A stretch of DNA of 64,000 bases from contig NZ_JAQGLA010000012.1 in NCBI RefSeq assembly GCF_027853915.1, positions 95,132 to 159,131 of the forward strand, read 5' to 3'. Source of the DNA: Saccharopolyspora oryzae. GTDB taxonomy: Bacteria; Actinomycetota; Actinomycetes; Mycobacteriales; Pseudonocardiaceae. This document shows, piece after piece, positions 8,366 to 16,919 of the stretch. The position numbers and the translations under genes were made by a program. Positions within the stretch are counted from its first letter, which is position 1; each line of letters begins with the position of its first letter. Below the pieces are notes generated by a model that saw only the letters and a program-made list of their open reading frames with translations, was not told the origin of the DNA and did no database searches.

Positions 8366-8536
8366 CTCGTTTTGCGTGGCGGTGCGGGTGGCGGAACCTC
8401 AGCGCCCGCCTGGACTCCGGGTGCCAACCCTTATGTATGCCAAATACACGGCGGGTTGGCCGTCCTCGCCAGGCGAACGCTGAGAACCCGCGGCGGTGCC
8501 AGCGCCGGGGTGGGCTATGCGCCTGCGGCGCATCAA
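8366..8536 (+). repeat. Family C structured repeat, full copy 1
   Basis: About 170 nt closely matching 15089-15259, with partial copies at 24993-25057 and 40962-41009. Nested helices are visible: GCGG 8391-8394 with 8488-8491, CTCAGCG 8398-8404 with 8478-8484, CGCCTGG 8407-8413 with 8469-8475, GCCAACCC 8423-8430 with 8453-8460 and an apical TGTAT/ATACA, then a separate hairpin ATGCGCC 8517-8523 with 8527-8533. Helix sequences differ from copy 2 by compensating changes. It fills the gap between rpmE2 and rpmF. Confidence 0.85.
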
Positions 8537-8563
8537 AGACAGGAATTGTGGAAGGAGCGAGGA

Positions 8564-8716
8564 ATGGCAGTTCCGAAGCGGAAGATGTCGCGGAGCAACA
8601 CGCGGCACCGCAGGTCGCAGTGGAAGGCGGCGGCGCCGGATCTGGTGCCCATCGTGGTCGACGGCAAGCGCCGGCTGGTGCCGCGCGCGCTCATCCGGCA
8701 CTTCCACCAGGGGTGA
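8564..8716 (+). CDS. rpmF: 50S ribosomal protein L32
   Basis: Fifty residues beginning [20 protein letters not shown], the L32 signature. It has no cysteines, like the mycobacterial L32, so it is a C- form but probably the ordinary one: its place directly upstream of mprA matches Rv0979A-Rv0981. AAGGAG lies just upstream of the ATG. A strong hairpin follows the stop. Confidence 0.96.
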   Translation: MAVPKRKMSRSNTRHRRSQWKAAAPDLVPIVVDGKRRLVPRALIRHFHQG

Positions 8717-8720
8717 CCCG

Positions 8721-8763
8721 CCCGGCCCGTTCCGATCACCGCGGGTGATCGGAACGGGCCGGG
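8721..8763 (+). terminator. Hairpin terminator after rpmF
   Basis: A 20-bp perfect stem (8721-8740 with 8744-8763) closed by a 3-nt loop; no T-tract. It separates rpmF from mprA. Confidence 0.8.
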
Positions 8764-8805
8764 GATGAGATGGTCATCACGGCGTTTCGCGTCGTCAGGT
8801 GAGGC

Positions 8806-8822
8806 TCTCAGCTCGTTCTCAG
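8806..8822 (+). promoter_or_regulatory. Candidate MprA-binding direct repeat upstream of mprA
   Basis: Two TCTCAG hexamers at 8806-8811 and 8817-8822, spaced exactly 11 bp, end 22 bp before the mprA ATG. The same hexamers with the same spacing precede pepD (13461-13477). M. tuberculosis MprA binds paired direct repeats upstream of mprA and pepD, so autoregulation is the natural reading. Confidence 0.6.
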
Positions 8823-8844
8823 GGCCAGGGGTAAGACTGTCCCC

Positions 8845-9540
8845 ATGCGCATCCTCGTCGTCGATGACGATCGTGCCGTGCGCGAGTCCCTCCGCCGGTC
8901 CTTGCAGTTCAACGGGTACCAGGTGGAGCTCGCCGCGGACGGTCAGCAGGCCCTGGACCAGTTGGCCGCCAGCCGGCCCGACGCCATGGTGCTCGACGTG
9001 ATGATGCCCCGGCTCGACGGGCTGGAGGTCGCCCGGCGCCTCCGCAGCACCGGCGATGACCTGCCGATACTCGTGCTCACGGCCCGGGATGCGGTCTCCG
9101 ACCGGGTCGCCGGGCTCGACGCGGGCGCCGACGACTACCTGCCCAAGCCCTTCGCGCTCGAGGAGCTGCTCGCCCGGCTCCGCGCGCTGCTGCGCCGCGC
9201 CAGCCCGCCGGAAGCCGGCCTCGACGACCACCCGGCGGCGCTGCGCTTCGCCGACCTGGAGCTGGACCCCGGCACCCGCGAGGTCCGCCGCGGCGAGCGC
9301 CCGATCAGCCTCACCCGCACCGAGTTCGCCCTGCTCGAGCTGCTGATGGCGCACCCCAAGCAGGTGCTGACCCGCAGCCGCCTGCTGGAGGACGTGTGGG
9401 GCTACGACTTCCCGACCTCGGGCAACGCCCTCGAGGTCTACATCGGATACCTGCGCCGCAAGACCGAGGCCGAGGGCGAGCCCCGGCTGATCCACACGGT
9501 CCGCGGCGTCGGCTACGTCCTCCGAGAGACACCGCCGTGA
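8845..9540 (+). CDS. mprA: OmpR-family response regulator MprA
   Basis: 231 residues: an N-terminal receiver with acidic pocket DDD (7-9), phospho-acceptor Asp51 in VLDVMMP and the PKPF lysine near 102, then a winged-helix domain ending [15 protein letters not shown]. In mycobacteria MprA, with MprB, answers envelope stress and drives pepD and sigma-factor genes. Gene order (rpmF-mprA-mprB...pepD-moaB2) supports orthology. Its stop overlaps the mprB GTG by four bases. Confidence 0.92.
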   Translation: MRILVVDDDRAVRESLRRSLQFNGYQVELAADGQQALDQLAASRPDAMVLDVMMPRLDGLEVARRLRSTGDDLPILVLTARDAVSDRVAGLDAGADDYLPKPFALEELLARLRALLRRASPPEAGLDDHPAALRFADLELDPGTREVRRGERPISLTRTEFALLELLMAHPKQVLTRSRLLEDVWGYDFPTSGNALEVYIGYLRRKTEAEGEPRLIHTVRGVGYVLRETPP

Positions 9541-10967
9541 CCGTTCCCGCCCCACCCCCGCCGGACCTCGGCCCGCACCAGCCCAGGGGCCGCTTCCAGC
9601 GCGTTTCGCTGCGCAACCGGGTCACCTGGCTGGCCGCGATGTGCGTGGCGGGAGCGGTCGCACTGGTGTCGGTCGCGGCGTTCGTGACCGTGCGCGACAG
9701 CCTCTACCAGCAGCTGGACCAGAGCCTGACCGAACGCGCGGTGGAATCCGCCGAGGGGCCGCTGGTGCGCACCGCGGACCTGCAGCAGGTGCCGGTGGCC
9801 TTCTTCACCGCGACGAACTTCAAGATCAGCGTGCTGGGGTCGGACGGCTCCGAGATCGGCCCGAAGGACCAGCGCCCGCCGCTGAGCTTCGCGGAACTCG
9901 CGGTCGCGCGCGGCGAAGCGCCGCAGTCCCTGCGCACCGACCAGCGCACCAACAGCCGCGTGGTCGCCGTGCCGACCGGGCAGAACGCCGCGCTGGTGAT
10001 GTCCACGTCGCTGGACCCCACCCAGCGCACGCTCGCCCAGCTCAGCGTGGTCCTGGTCGTGATGGGCGGCGCCGGGATCCTGCTCGCCGCGGCGGCCGGA
10101 ACAGCGGTGGCGCGCGCCGGGTTGCGCCCGGTGCAGCGGCTGACCGCCGCGACCGAGCGCGTGGCGCTGACCGGTGACCTGCGCCCGATCCCGGTCGACG
10201 GCGACGACGAGCTCTCCCGCCTGACGACCAGCTTCAACGGCATGCTCAGCGCGCTTGCCGAGTCGCAGGAGCGGCAGCGCAGGCTGGTGGCCGACGCCGG
10301 GCACGAGCTGCGCACCCCGCTGACCTCGCTGCGCACCAACCTGGAACTGCTGATGGCCTCGGCACGGCCGGACGCGCCGAACCTCGCCGAGGAGGACCGG
10401 CAGGAGATGTTCGCCGACGTCCAGGCACAGGTGACCGAGCTGTCCGCGCTGGTCGGCGACCTGGTGGAGCTGGCGAGGGAGGACACCCCGCAGGCGGTGC
10501 ACGAGCCGGTGGACCTGGTGGACGTGCTGGAGCGCGCGTTGAGCCGGGCCCGGCGGCGCGCGCCGCGCACCGAGTTCGACGTGCGGGTGCAGCCCTGGGT
10601 GATGATGGGCGATGCCACCGCGCTGGAGCGAGCGGTGCTGAACCTGCTGGACAACGCCGCGAAGTGGAGTCCGGACGAGGGCCGGGTGCGGGTGGACCTG
10701 CTGCCGGACCAGAACACCGGGCAGATCGTCCTGGAGGTCGCCGACAGCGGTCCCGGCATCGCGGAGGTGGATCGGCCGTACGTCTTCGAGCGCTTCTACC
10801 GCTCGTCGGACGCGCGGACCCTGCCGGGATCCGGGCTGGGCCTGTCGATCGTCAAGCAGGTCGCGGAGCGCCACGGCGGTTCGGTCTGGGCCGGTGAAGC
10901 GCCGGAGGGCGGTGCGCTGCTGCGCATGTCCCTGCCGGGGCGCACCCCGCAGACCGAACAGCAATGA
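9537..10967 (+). CDS. mprB: Sensor histidine kinase MprB
   Basis: 476 residues from the GTG that overlaps the mprA stop (GTGA). A membrane segment near 31-52, an extracytoplasmic sensor to about 168, a second membrane segment 169-190, a HAMP linker, the dimerisation H-box [10 protein letters not shown] with His256, then the N box ([10 protein letters not shown]) and [21 protein letters not shown]-binding motifs. It should autophosphorylate in response to envelope stress and signal to MprA. The mycobacterial kinase is sequestered by DnaK; that cannot be judged here. Confidence 0.92.
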   Translation: MTVPAPPPPDLGPHQPRGRFQRVSLRNRVTWLAAMCVAGAVALVSVAAFVTVRDSLYQQLDQSLTERAVESAEGPLVRTADLQQVPVAFFTATNFKISVLGSDGSEIGPKDQRPPLSFAELAVARGEAPQSLRTDQRTNSRVVAVPTGQNAALVMSTSLDPTQRTLAQLSVVLVVMGGAGILLAAAAGTAVARAGLRPVQRLTAATERVALTGDLRPIPVDGDDELSRLTTSFNGMLSALAESQERQRRLVADAGHELRTPLTSLRTNLELLMASARPDAPNLAEEDRQEMFADVQAQVTELSALVGDLVELAREDTPQAVHEPVDLVDVLERALSRARRRAPRTEFDVRVQPWVMMGDATALERAVLNLLDNAAKWSPDEGRVRVDLLPDQNTGQIVLEVADSGPGIAEVDRPYVFERFYRSSDARTLPGSGLGLSIVKQVAERHGGSVWAGEAPEGGALLRMSLPGRTPQTEQQ

Positions 10968-11068
10968 ACAGCAATCCCCCAGCAGAGGTAGACCCACGCC
11001 ACACTTCTGTGTATCACCCGTTCAGGTAGTGTTGGTTCTTGTTCGGTCGTGATCTCAAAGGGGTGGGT

Positions 11069-11887
11069 GTGCTCGCACGGCAGCGCCAGGAAGTGATCCT
11101 CGACGAAGTGCGGCGCACCGGCGCGGTGCAGGTCGGTGACCTGGTGCTGCGGCTCGGCGTGTCGGACATGACGATCCGCCGGGACCTCGACGCGCTGGCC
11201 CGCCGCGGCCTGGTGGAGAAGGTCTACGGCGGCGCGACCTCGGTGATCGGCCGCAGCACCGACGAGCCCGGCTTCGAGGCCAAGTCGGTGCGCCAGCTCG
11301 CCGAGAAGGAAGCCATCGCCGCGCTCGCCGCCCAGCAGGTCCAGCCGGGCACGGCGATCGGGCTGTCCGCGGGCACCACGACCTGGACGATGGCCCGCCA
11401 CCTCGACGACGTCGCGGACCTGACCGCGGTGACCAACTCGGTCCGCGTGGCCGATGCCCTGCAGAGACGCGGTCGCACCGACCGCACCGTGGTGCTCACC
11501 GGCGGGGTGCGGACCCCGTCGGACGCGCTGGTCGGACCGGTCGCGGTGCAGGCGCTGCGCTCGCTGCACCTGGACATGGTCTTCCTCGGCGTGCACGGCA
11601 TGGCGCCCCGCGCGGGCTTCACGACGCCGAACCTCAACGAGGGCGAGACGAACCGCGCGCTGGCCGAGGCGGCCGGCCGGCTGGTGGTGGTCGCCGACAG
11701 CTCCAAGTGGTCGACCGTCGGGATCTCCACGATCGTCGACTTCGACGAAGTCGATCTGCTGATCAGCGACCAGGGCCTGCCCGCCGAAGCCAGGCAGCTG
11801 CTGGGCGAGCACCTGGACCTGGAGCTGGCGGATCCCGAAGGCGCCGAGGAGGAGTCCGTTCGGCGGGGCACTGTGGAGGGGCTTTGA
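11069..11887 (+). CDS. DeoR/GlpR-family transcriptional regulator
   Basis: About 272 residues: an N-terminal helix-turn-helix with the family signature (VQVGDLVLRLGVSDMTIRRDLDAL), and a C-terminal sugar-phosphate-binding DeoR sensor domain (GLSAGTTTWTMARHL, VVLTGGVR, HGMAPRAGFTTPN). The GTG at 11069 has AAAGGGG five bases upstream; an in-frame TTG at 11039 is less likely. The gene overlaps galT (TTGA junction), so it probably controls galactose use in response to a sugar phosphate. This pair and the next gene interrupt the mprB-pepD adjacency known in mycobacteria. Confidence 0.9.
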   Translation: MLARQRQEVILDEVRRTGAVQVGDLVLRLGVSDMTIRRDLDALARRGLVEKVYGGATSVIGRSTDEPGFEAKSVRQLAEKEAIAALAAQQVQPGTAIGLSAGTTTWTMARHLDDVADLTAVTNSVRVADALQRRGRTDRTVVLTGGVRTPSDALVGPVAVQALRSLHLDMVFLGVHGMAPRAGFTTPNLNEGETNRALAEAAGRLVVVADSSKWSTVGISTIVDFDEVDLLISDQGLPAEARQLLGEHLDLELADPEGAEEESVRRGTVEGL

Positions 11888-12960
11888 AGCGCACGGTTGG
11901 CCGGCTGGCCGACGGCCGGGAGATCATCTACTTCGACACCGACCCGGCGCAGGTCAGGGAGGCCGTCGACACCCGCGAGCTGCCGCCGCAGGCCCCGGCC
12001 TCGGAGATGCGGCGGGATCCGCTGACCGGCGAGTGGGTGGCGATCGCCGCGCACCGGCAGTCGCGGATCTACAAGCCGCCGGCCGAGATGTGCCCGCTGT
12101 GCCCGAGCGCTCCGGGGCGGCCCAGCGAGATCCCGGAAGCGGACTACGACGTGGTGGTCTTCGAGAACCAGTTCCCGTCGTTCGCGCAGGGGATCCCCGG
12201 CGAGGAGTCCACTGTGGAGGGCATGCCGATGGTGCCGTCCGCGCCGGCGACCGGCCGCTGCGAGGTGGTCTGCTTCACCTCCGACCACAACTCCTCGTTC
12301 AGCGCGCTCAGTCCTTCGCAGGTGCGCGGTGTCGTGGACGTCTGGGCCGACCGGACCGCGGCGCTGGCCGAAACCCCCGGTGTGGAGCAGGTCTTCTGCT
12401 TCGAGAACCGCGGCGAGGAGATCGGCGTGACGCTGCACCACCCGCACGGCCAGATCTACGGGTACCCGTTCGTCACGCCGAAGACCGGCAAGATGCTGCG
12501 GGTCGCCGAGGAGTACATGGCGCAGCACGGTCGTCACGTGCAGGCCGACGTCCTGGCCGCGGAACGCGCTTCCAAGCGGCGGGTGGTCGTCGACTCCGAG
12601 CACTGGACGGCCTACGTCCCGGCGGCCGCGCGCTGGCCGGTCGAGGTGCACGTGGTGCCGCACCGGAAGGTGCCGGACATCGCGGCCCTCACCGACGCCG
12701 AGCGCGACGACTTCGCGACGACCTACCTGGACGTCCTGCGCCGCCTCGACGGCCTCTACGACGGTCCGCTGCCCTACATCGCCGCCTGGCACCAGGCCCC
12801 GGTTCGCGTGGGCCGGGACCTGTCCTGGCTGCACCTGGAGCTGTTCTCGGTGCGGCGCAGCGCGGACAAGCTGAAGTACCTGGCCGGTTCCGAATCCGGC
12901 ATGGCGGTCTGGATCAACGACGTCACCCCCGAACAGATCGCCGACCGGCTCCGGGGGTGA
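11884..12960 (+). CDS. galT: Galactose-1-phosphate uridylyltransferase
   Basis: 358 residues. The catalytic HPHGQ motif is at 186-190 (nucleophilic His in HxHxQ), with MRRDPLTGEWVAIAAHR near 42-58, and Cys70/Cys73 (CPLC) in the zinc site. It transfers UMP from UDP-glucose to galactose-1-phosphate in the Leloir pathway. The TTG start at 11884 overlaps the regulator's stop and has GGAGGGG just upstream. No galK or galE lies beside it. Confidence 0.93.
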   Translation: MKRTVGRLADGREIIYFDTDPAQVREAVDTRELPPQAPASEMRRDPLTGEWVAIAAHRQSRIYKPPAEMCPLCPSAPGRPSEIPEADYDVVVFENQFPSFAQGIPGEESTVEGMPMVPSAPATGRCEVVCFTSDHNSSFSALSPSQVRGVVDVWADRTAALAETPGVEQVFCFENRGEEIGVTLHHPHGQIYGYPFVTPKTGKMLRVAEEYMAQHGRHVQADVLAAERASKRRVVVDSEHWTAYVPAAARWPVEVHVVPHRKVPDIAALTDAERDDFATTYLDVLRRLDGLYDGPLPYIAAWHQAPVRVGRDLSWLHLELFSVRRSADKLKYLAGSESGMAVWINDVTPEQIADRLRG

Positions 12961-13026
12961 CGGCGCGGCCGGCGATTCGTCCGATTGCGGGTGGACGATC
13001 GGCTCGCCGACCGTGAGCATGTCCGC

Positions 13027-13374
13027 ATGGAAATCCAGGGCGTGACGGTGGGGCTCCCGGTCGGCGATCTCCCCCGGGCGGTGGAGTGGTACCAGCGCGT
13101 TTTCGCGCTCTCCGAACCCGATCTCGAACCGGCGGACGGGGTGGTGGAGTTCCAGCTCGGCTCGATCTGGCTGCAGCTCGGCGAAGAACCGACCGCTCGT
13201 TCCGGTGCTGAGGTCGTGACCCGCTTCAGCGTCGCGGACGCCGCGGCCGAGCGGGAGCGCTTGGCCGCGCTCGGCGTCGACGTCGGCCCGCTCGAGCACG
13301 TCCCGGATGCGGTGGACTACTTCGACTTCCGCGATCCCTACGGCAACCAGCTCAGCCTGTACACCGAGCTGTAG
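13027..13374 (+). CDS. VOC superfamily (glyoxalase/dioxygenase-like) protein
   Basis: A 115-residue single VOC module. It starts MEIQGVTVGLPVGDLPRAVEWYQRVF, the beta-alpha pattern of the family, and ends FRDPYGNQLSLYTEL, where the Glu would be a metal ligand. Too generic for a substrate; lactoylglutathione lyase, resistance and catechol-cleaving proteins share this fold. The frame is open 14 codons further up, but homologues begin near this ATG. Confidence 0.8.
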   Translation: MEIQGVTVGLPVGDLPRAVEWYQRVFALSEPDLEPADGVVEFQLGSIWLQLGEEPTARSGAEVVTRFSVADAAAERERLAALGVDVGPLEHVPDAVDYFDFRDPYGNQLSLYTEL

Positions 13375-13460
13375 TCCGGGCCCGACGGGTTCTCGGAGTA
13401 CCGCGCCCGCCGCAGCGCGGCGAAGATCACAGCGAGCTTTGGGGTTTGTCCACAGCTCGG

Positions 13461-13477
13461 TCTCAGGCACTTCTCAG
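13461..13477 (+). promoter_or_regulatory. Candidate MprA-binding direct repeat upstream of pepD
   Basis: TCTCAG at 13461-13466 and 13472-13477, the same 11-bp spacing as the pair upstream of mprA, ending 22 bp before the pepD ATG, the same distance as at mprA. The matching sequence and geometry at two MprA-type targets supports a shared operator. Confidence 0.6.
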
Positions 13478-13499
13478 CCGCGTGGAGCAAAGTGGAGTC

Positions 13500-14969
13500 A
13501 TGACCGATCACACCCCGGGTTCCGGCGGCCAGCCGGAAGAACCGACGCCGCAGACCGAGGGCAGTCCTGCGGGCACCGGCGACACGCCGCCTGCCGGGGT
13601 GCCGCAGCAGCAGCCACAACAACCGCAGGCGCAGCAGTCGGATCCCGCCCAGTCGCACGCGACGCCGCAACCGGAGGGCCAGCAGCCCTACGGTGCGCAG
13701 CAAACCGAGCCAGCGCGCCCGTACTCGCCCCAGCAGTACGCGGCGCAGCAGGAGGGCCAGCCGTCGTACGGGCCGTCGGAGAACCAGCAGTCGTACGCGG
13801 CGCAGGGAGCAACGCCGCACGCGACGCAGCAGTTCCCGCAGCACGCGCCCTGGCCCTCCGCCGGTGGGCACACCGCGGTGCAGCCGGGGCCGCACCAGGC
13901 CCACGGCCGCCGCGGTGGGCTCGTCGCCGGCGTGGCCGCGCTCGCGCTGGTGTGCGGTCTGGTCGGCGGTGGCGTCGGCGGGTTCGTGGGCTACCAGTTC
14001 GGCGGCGATCGGTCCCCAGGCGTCACGTCGCTGGACCAGCCGCGCCCGGCGCGCAGCGTCAACAACGCGCCGCAGGGCTCGGTGCAGCAGGTCGCGCAGA
14101 AGGTGCTGCCCAGCGTCGTCCAGCTGCAGATGGTCACCTCGCGCGGCGCCGGTGAGGGATCCGGCATCGTGCTCAGCCAGGACGGCTACATCCTGACCAA
14201 CAACCACGTGGTGAGCGGCGACGGCTCCGGCGGTCGGCTCACCGCGCAGTTCCACGACGGGCGCACCGCGCAGGTCCGGGTGATCGGCACCGACCCGAAG
14301 TCCGACCTCGCCGTGGTCAAGGCCGACAACATCAGCGGGCTCACCCCGGCCGAGCTGGGGCGCAGCGACGACCTGCCGGTCGGCGCTCCGGTGGTGGCCA
14401 TCGGCTCGCCGTTCGGCCTGTCCGGAACCGTGACCAGCGGCATCATCAGCGCCAAGGACCGCCCGGTGCGGGCCGGCGGCGAGTCGGGCAGCGAGGACAC
14501 CGTCCTCAACGCGCTGCAGACCGACGCCGCGATCAACCCGGGCAACTCCGGCGGTCCGCTGGTCGACGTGGACGGCAACGTGGTCGGCATCAACTCGGCG
14601 ATCTACAGCCCCGGCAACGGCCAGGGCCAGGCCGGATCGGTGGGCCTCGGCTTCGCGATCCCGATCGACCAGGCCAAGCGCATCGCCACCGAGCTGAAGG
14701 ACCACGGGTCGGCCACCCAGAGCACGCTCGGCGTGCTGATCGGCGCCGGCGACCAGCCGGGAGCACTGGTCCGCAACGTCGTGCCGGGTGGCCCCGCCGA
14801 ACAGGCCGGGATCCGCAACGGTGACCTGATCACCAAGGTGGACGACCGGCCGATCCAGGACCCCGACTCGTTGGTGGCAGCGGTTCGCTCGCACGCCCCG
14901 GGCGACCGCGTCAAGATCACCATCGGCGGGGACCGCACCGTGGACGCCACGCTCGCCGGACAGGGGTGA
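13500..14969 (+). CDS. pepD: HtrA-like serine protease PepD with PDZ domain
   Basis: 489 residues: a Gln/Pro-rich cytoplasmic N-terminus (1-136), one membrane anchor (about 140-166), a trypsin-like domain with His236 (TNNHVV), Asp269 (SDLAVV) and Ser350 (NPGNSGGPL), and a C-terminal PDZ domain (about 400-489). It is a membrane-tethered, extracytoplasmic quality-control protease and the usual output of MprAB. It lies three genes from mprB here rather than adjacent. GTGGAG precedes the ATG. Confidence 0.92.
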   Translation: MTDHTPGSGGQPEEPTPQTEGSPAGTGDTPPAGVPQQQPQQPQAQQSDPAQSHATPQPEGQQPYGAQQTEPARPYSPQQYAAQQEGQPSYGPSENQQSYAAQGATPHATQQFPQHAPWPSAGGHTAVQPGPHQAHGRRGGLVAGVAALALVCGLVGGGVGGFVGYQFGGDRSPGVTSLDQPRPARSVNNAPQGSVQQVAQKVLPSVVQLQMVTSRGAGEGSGIVLSQDGYILTNNHVVSGDGSGGRLTAQFHDGRTAQVRVIGTDPKSDLAVVKADNISGLTPAELGRSDDLPVGAPVVAIGSPFGLSGTVTSGIISAKDRPVRAGGESGSEDTVLNALQTDAAINPGNSGGPLVDVDGNVVGINSAIYSPGNGQGQAGSVGLGFAIPIDQAKRIATELKDHGSATQSTLGVLIGAGDQPGALVRNVVPGGPAEQAGIRNGDLITKVDDRPIQDPDSLVAAVRSHAPGDRVKITIGGDRTVDATLAGQG

Positions 14970-14977
14970 CCGAGCCC

Positions 14978-15000
14978 GCGGCCCGGCACCGCCGGGCCGC
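14978..15000 (+). terminator. Hairpin terminator after pepD
   Basis: GCGGCCCGGC (14978-14987), loop ACC, and its complement (14991-15000), nine bases after the pepD stop. Confidence 0.7.
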
Positions 15001-15003
15001 GTC

Positions 15004-15069
15004 CCAACCGTCGACCGCCCACCGGGCTGGCCCTGCCCCCTCCGTGCCCCCGGAGCGGTCGACGGTTGG
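15004..15069. repeat. Inverted repeat with 15-bp arms and 36-nt spacer
   Basis: CCAACCGTCGACCGC (15004-15018) is the exact reverse complement of 15055-15069. The spacer is C-rich. It directly follows the pepD terminator and may be a second, bidirectional termination signal. Confidence 0.7.
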
Positions 15070-15088
15070 TTTAACGGTTTCCAGTGGC

Positions 15089-15259
15089 TAGTTTGCTTGA
15101 CGGTGCAAGTAGCGGAACCTCAGCGCCCGCCTGGACTGCGGGTGCCCGACTTTATGTATGCCAATACACGGCAGTCGGGCCGTCCTCGCCAGGTGAACGC
15201 TGAGAACCCGCGGCGGTGCCGGTTGCGGGGGTGGGCTATTCGCCTGGCGGCGAATACAA
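15089..15259 (+). repeat. Family C structured repeat, full copy 2
   Basis: Aligns along its length with 8366-8536. The outer helix CTCAGCG is 15119-15125 with 15198-15204, the middle helix CGCCTGG 15128-15134 with CCAGGTG 15189-15195 (one G-U), the inner helix GCCCGACT 15144-15151 with AGTCGGGC 15173-15180, and the 3' hairpin TATTCGCC 15237-15244 with GGCGAATA 15249-15256. Inner and 3' helices differ from copy 1 in sequence but still pair. Confidence 0.85.
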
Positions 15260-15518
15260 GCAAAAGATCAAGAACAAAGATCAAGAACAAGAACGAGATC
15301 GAGGCTTCGGCCGTGAGGTCGAGGCAACTTCGGGGCGCAGCGTTGCGTGTCTGGGGCAGGACCGGGTTCGGTGACTGGGCCGCTGTTGGGTGGTCGGGTT
15401 TTTTGGGATGGGGAGGAACATGTCGGACGGGATTCGCTTGGTGGGGCGTCGGGGTTTGACCGAAGTCACGGACTCGCTTGATCTGACCAGCCCGCCCCTT
15501 GGCACTACGGTTACCGAC
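15260..15518 (+). other. Leader region before moaB2 with no gene seen
   Basis: Begins with an unusually A-rich stretch containing repeated AAGATCAAGAACA-like words (about 15264-15300), then a G/T-rich tract. The moaB2 frame is open from 15390, but that segment has no MoaB similarity. Confidence 0.5.
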
Positions 15519-16019
15519 ATGGAACGCAGCGCGCAGCGTTTGGGACGGGCCCTGGTGGTCGTGGTGGACGACCGTGTCGCACAGGGCGAGCAGGAAGACA
15601 ACATCGGTCCGCTGGTGACCGAGTTGCTGGAAGAGGCCGGGTTCATCGTCGACGGAACCGTCGCGGTCGCCGGTGAAGCGGTGGACATCCGCAACGCGCT
15701 GAACACCGCGGTGATCGGCGGCGTGGACGTGGTGATCACCGTCGGCGGCACCGGTGTGTCGCCGCGGGACGTCACCCCGGACGCCACGGCCGGCGTCCTG
15801 GACCGCCCGATCCCGGGCATCGCGGAAGCCCTCCGCGCGTCCGGCCTGGCAGCAGGCGCGGTCGAAGCGGGCGTCTCGCGAGGCCTGGTCGGAGTCTCCG
15901 GCAGCACCCTGGTGGTCAACCTCGCAGGCTCCCGAGCCTCGGTCCGGGACGGCATGGCCACCCTGACCCCCCTGGTGACCCACGTCATCGAACAACTCTC
16001 AGGCCTCGAAACGGCCTGA
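15519..16019 (+). CDS. moaB2: MoaB2-type molybdopterin adenylyltransferase-like protein
   Basis: 166 residues from the ATG matching the N-terminus of mycobacterial MoaB2. It contains VVVVDDRVAQGEQED, the MoaB/Mog motif TVGGTGVSPRDVTPDAT and SGSTLVVNLAGS. MoaB/Mog enzymes adenylate molybdopterin before metal insertion. Position after pepD and before mscL matches Rv0983-Rv0985c. The last codons and stop lie inside a 53-bp sequence that is duplicated 1.4 kb downstream. Confidence 0.9.
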   Translation: MERSAQRLGRALVVVVDDRVAQGEQEDNIGPLVTELLEEAGFIVDGTVAVAGEAVDIRNALNTAVIGGVDVVITVGGTGVSPRDVTPDATAGVLDRPIPGIAEALRASGLAAGAVEAGVSRGLVGVSGSTLVVNLAGSRASVRDGMATLTPLVTHVIEQLSGLETA

Positions 16020-16064
16020 CCGACGAGAAGAAGCGGTGGCGGCTCAGCACAGAGCCGCCACCGC
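16012..16064 (+). repeat. Left 53-bp direct repeat flanking the toxin-immunity cassette; includes moaB2 stop and terminator
   Basis: 52 of 53 bases match 17415-17467. It contains the final CGGCCTGA of moaB2 and a 13-bp hairpin, GCGGTGGCGGCTC (16033-16045) with its complement (16052-16064), that would act as the moaB2 terminator. The longer AAGAAG/CTTCTT extension of the stem seen in the right copy is lost here on the 3' side. Confidence 0.93.
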
Positions 16065-16100
16065 CTTGTCAGTGACCAACTGCACACTGAGCGTCATGAT

Positions 16101-16919
16101 TTGTCGACGATCAGTGACTGCTTTGGTCCGATGGCCTCAGCCGTAGCGCAAGCCCTGGCGCGCGTGGACGAGGCGCTTGAAAAACTTGAAACAGGGCGGG
16201 ACGAGGTGGCCCGAGCACAGGCGTGCTTGGACGAAGGTGGTCAACCGAATGGGCTGGGGGTCCTTCTCGGCTCTACCGATGACGAGGCCCAGACGGCTCT
16301 CGTTCGTGTCGACCAGGCTGCGAATGATCTCGTCCGCATCCACCAAATACTTGGCCGGATTCGCGAGCTCGTCATTGCGTGGCGGCAGCTGGTTGCGGGG
16401 ACGAACACCGCTGGTGGTGGAGAAGGGCGGACAGCCTCTCCGCATCCTCTGGAGCGCGCGAAGCCTCATGGACAGCTACGTTCAGGTGCTGTCAATACGG
16501 CTTAATGGGCCGACGAGGTGCGTACGAAGATCGAGCACCTCAAGCCGACAGTAGGGCTCGCGTTCGACTTGGAGGGAAACCCCGAGCTCGTCGATCGGGA
16601 TTTGCGGAGCGAGCAGGGCGCCGAGGCCTCCGAAATCGATCGCTTCCTGCGGAACAGCCCTCGTTTTCCAAGGCAACGTCGGGGGGATGTGCCGATAGCG
16701 GCCGCTGCTCATGTGGAAGCGAAGGTTGCGATGGAGATGCGAAAGCGAGGCATTCGACATCTCGTCCTGGTGATCAACAATCCGCGAGGGGTCTGTCGCG
16801 GTGACTGGGGATGTGGTCCGGCCGTTCGGGCTATCCTGCCGCGCGGGCACTCGATCACGGTGTGGGTGCCCGGCGCCGCCGTACGATATGAGCTGCACGG
16901 AGGGAGCCCGACATCATGA
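16101..16919 (+). pseudogene. SCP1.201/DddA-like deaminase toxin interrupted by an in-frame TAA
   Basis: Two pieces lie in the same frame. 16101-16505 (TTG start, MSTISDCFGP...) is a helical N-terminal region like those that precede such toxins; the TAA at 16503 ends it. The frame resumes at once and reads to 16919: AAAHVEAKVAMEMRKRGIRHLVLVINNP...CRGDWGCGPAVRAILPRGHS, with the HVE zinc/catalytic motif and the C-x5-C pair of SCP1.201-like deaminases, cytidine deaminases that act on DNA. The catalytic part is intact but cut off from its N-terminal region, so the toxin is probably inactive unless the stop is read through, is a sequencing error, or the 3' part starts at GTG 16518. It overlaps the immunity gene by ATGA. 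Confidence 0.75.

Noticed and set aside
11224..13470. 748-codon minus-strand frame opposite deoR-galT-VOC
   Set aside because: High-GC antisense shadow; all three plus-strand genes have clear families.
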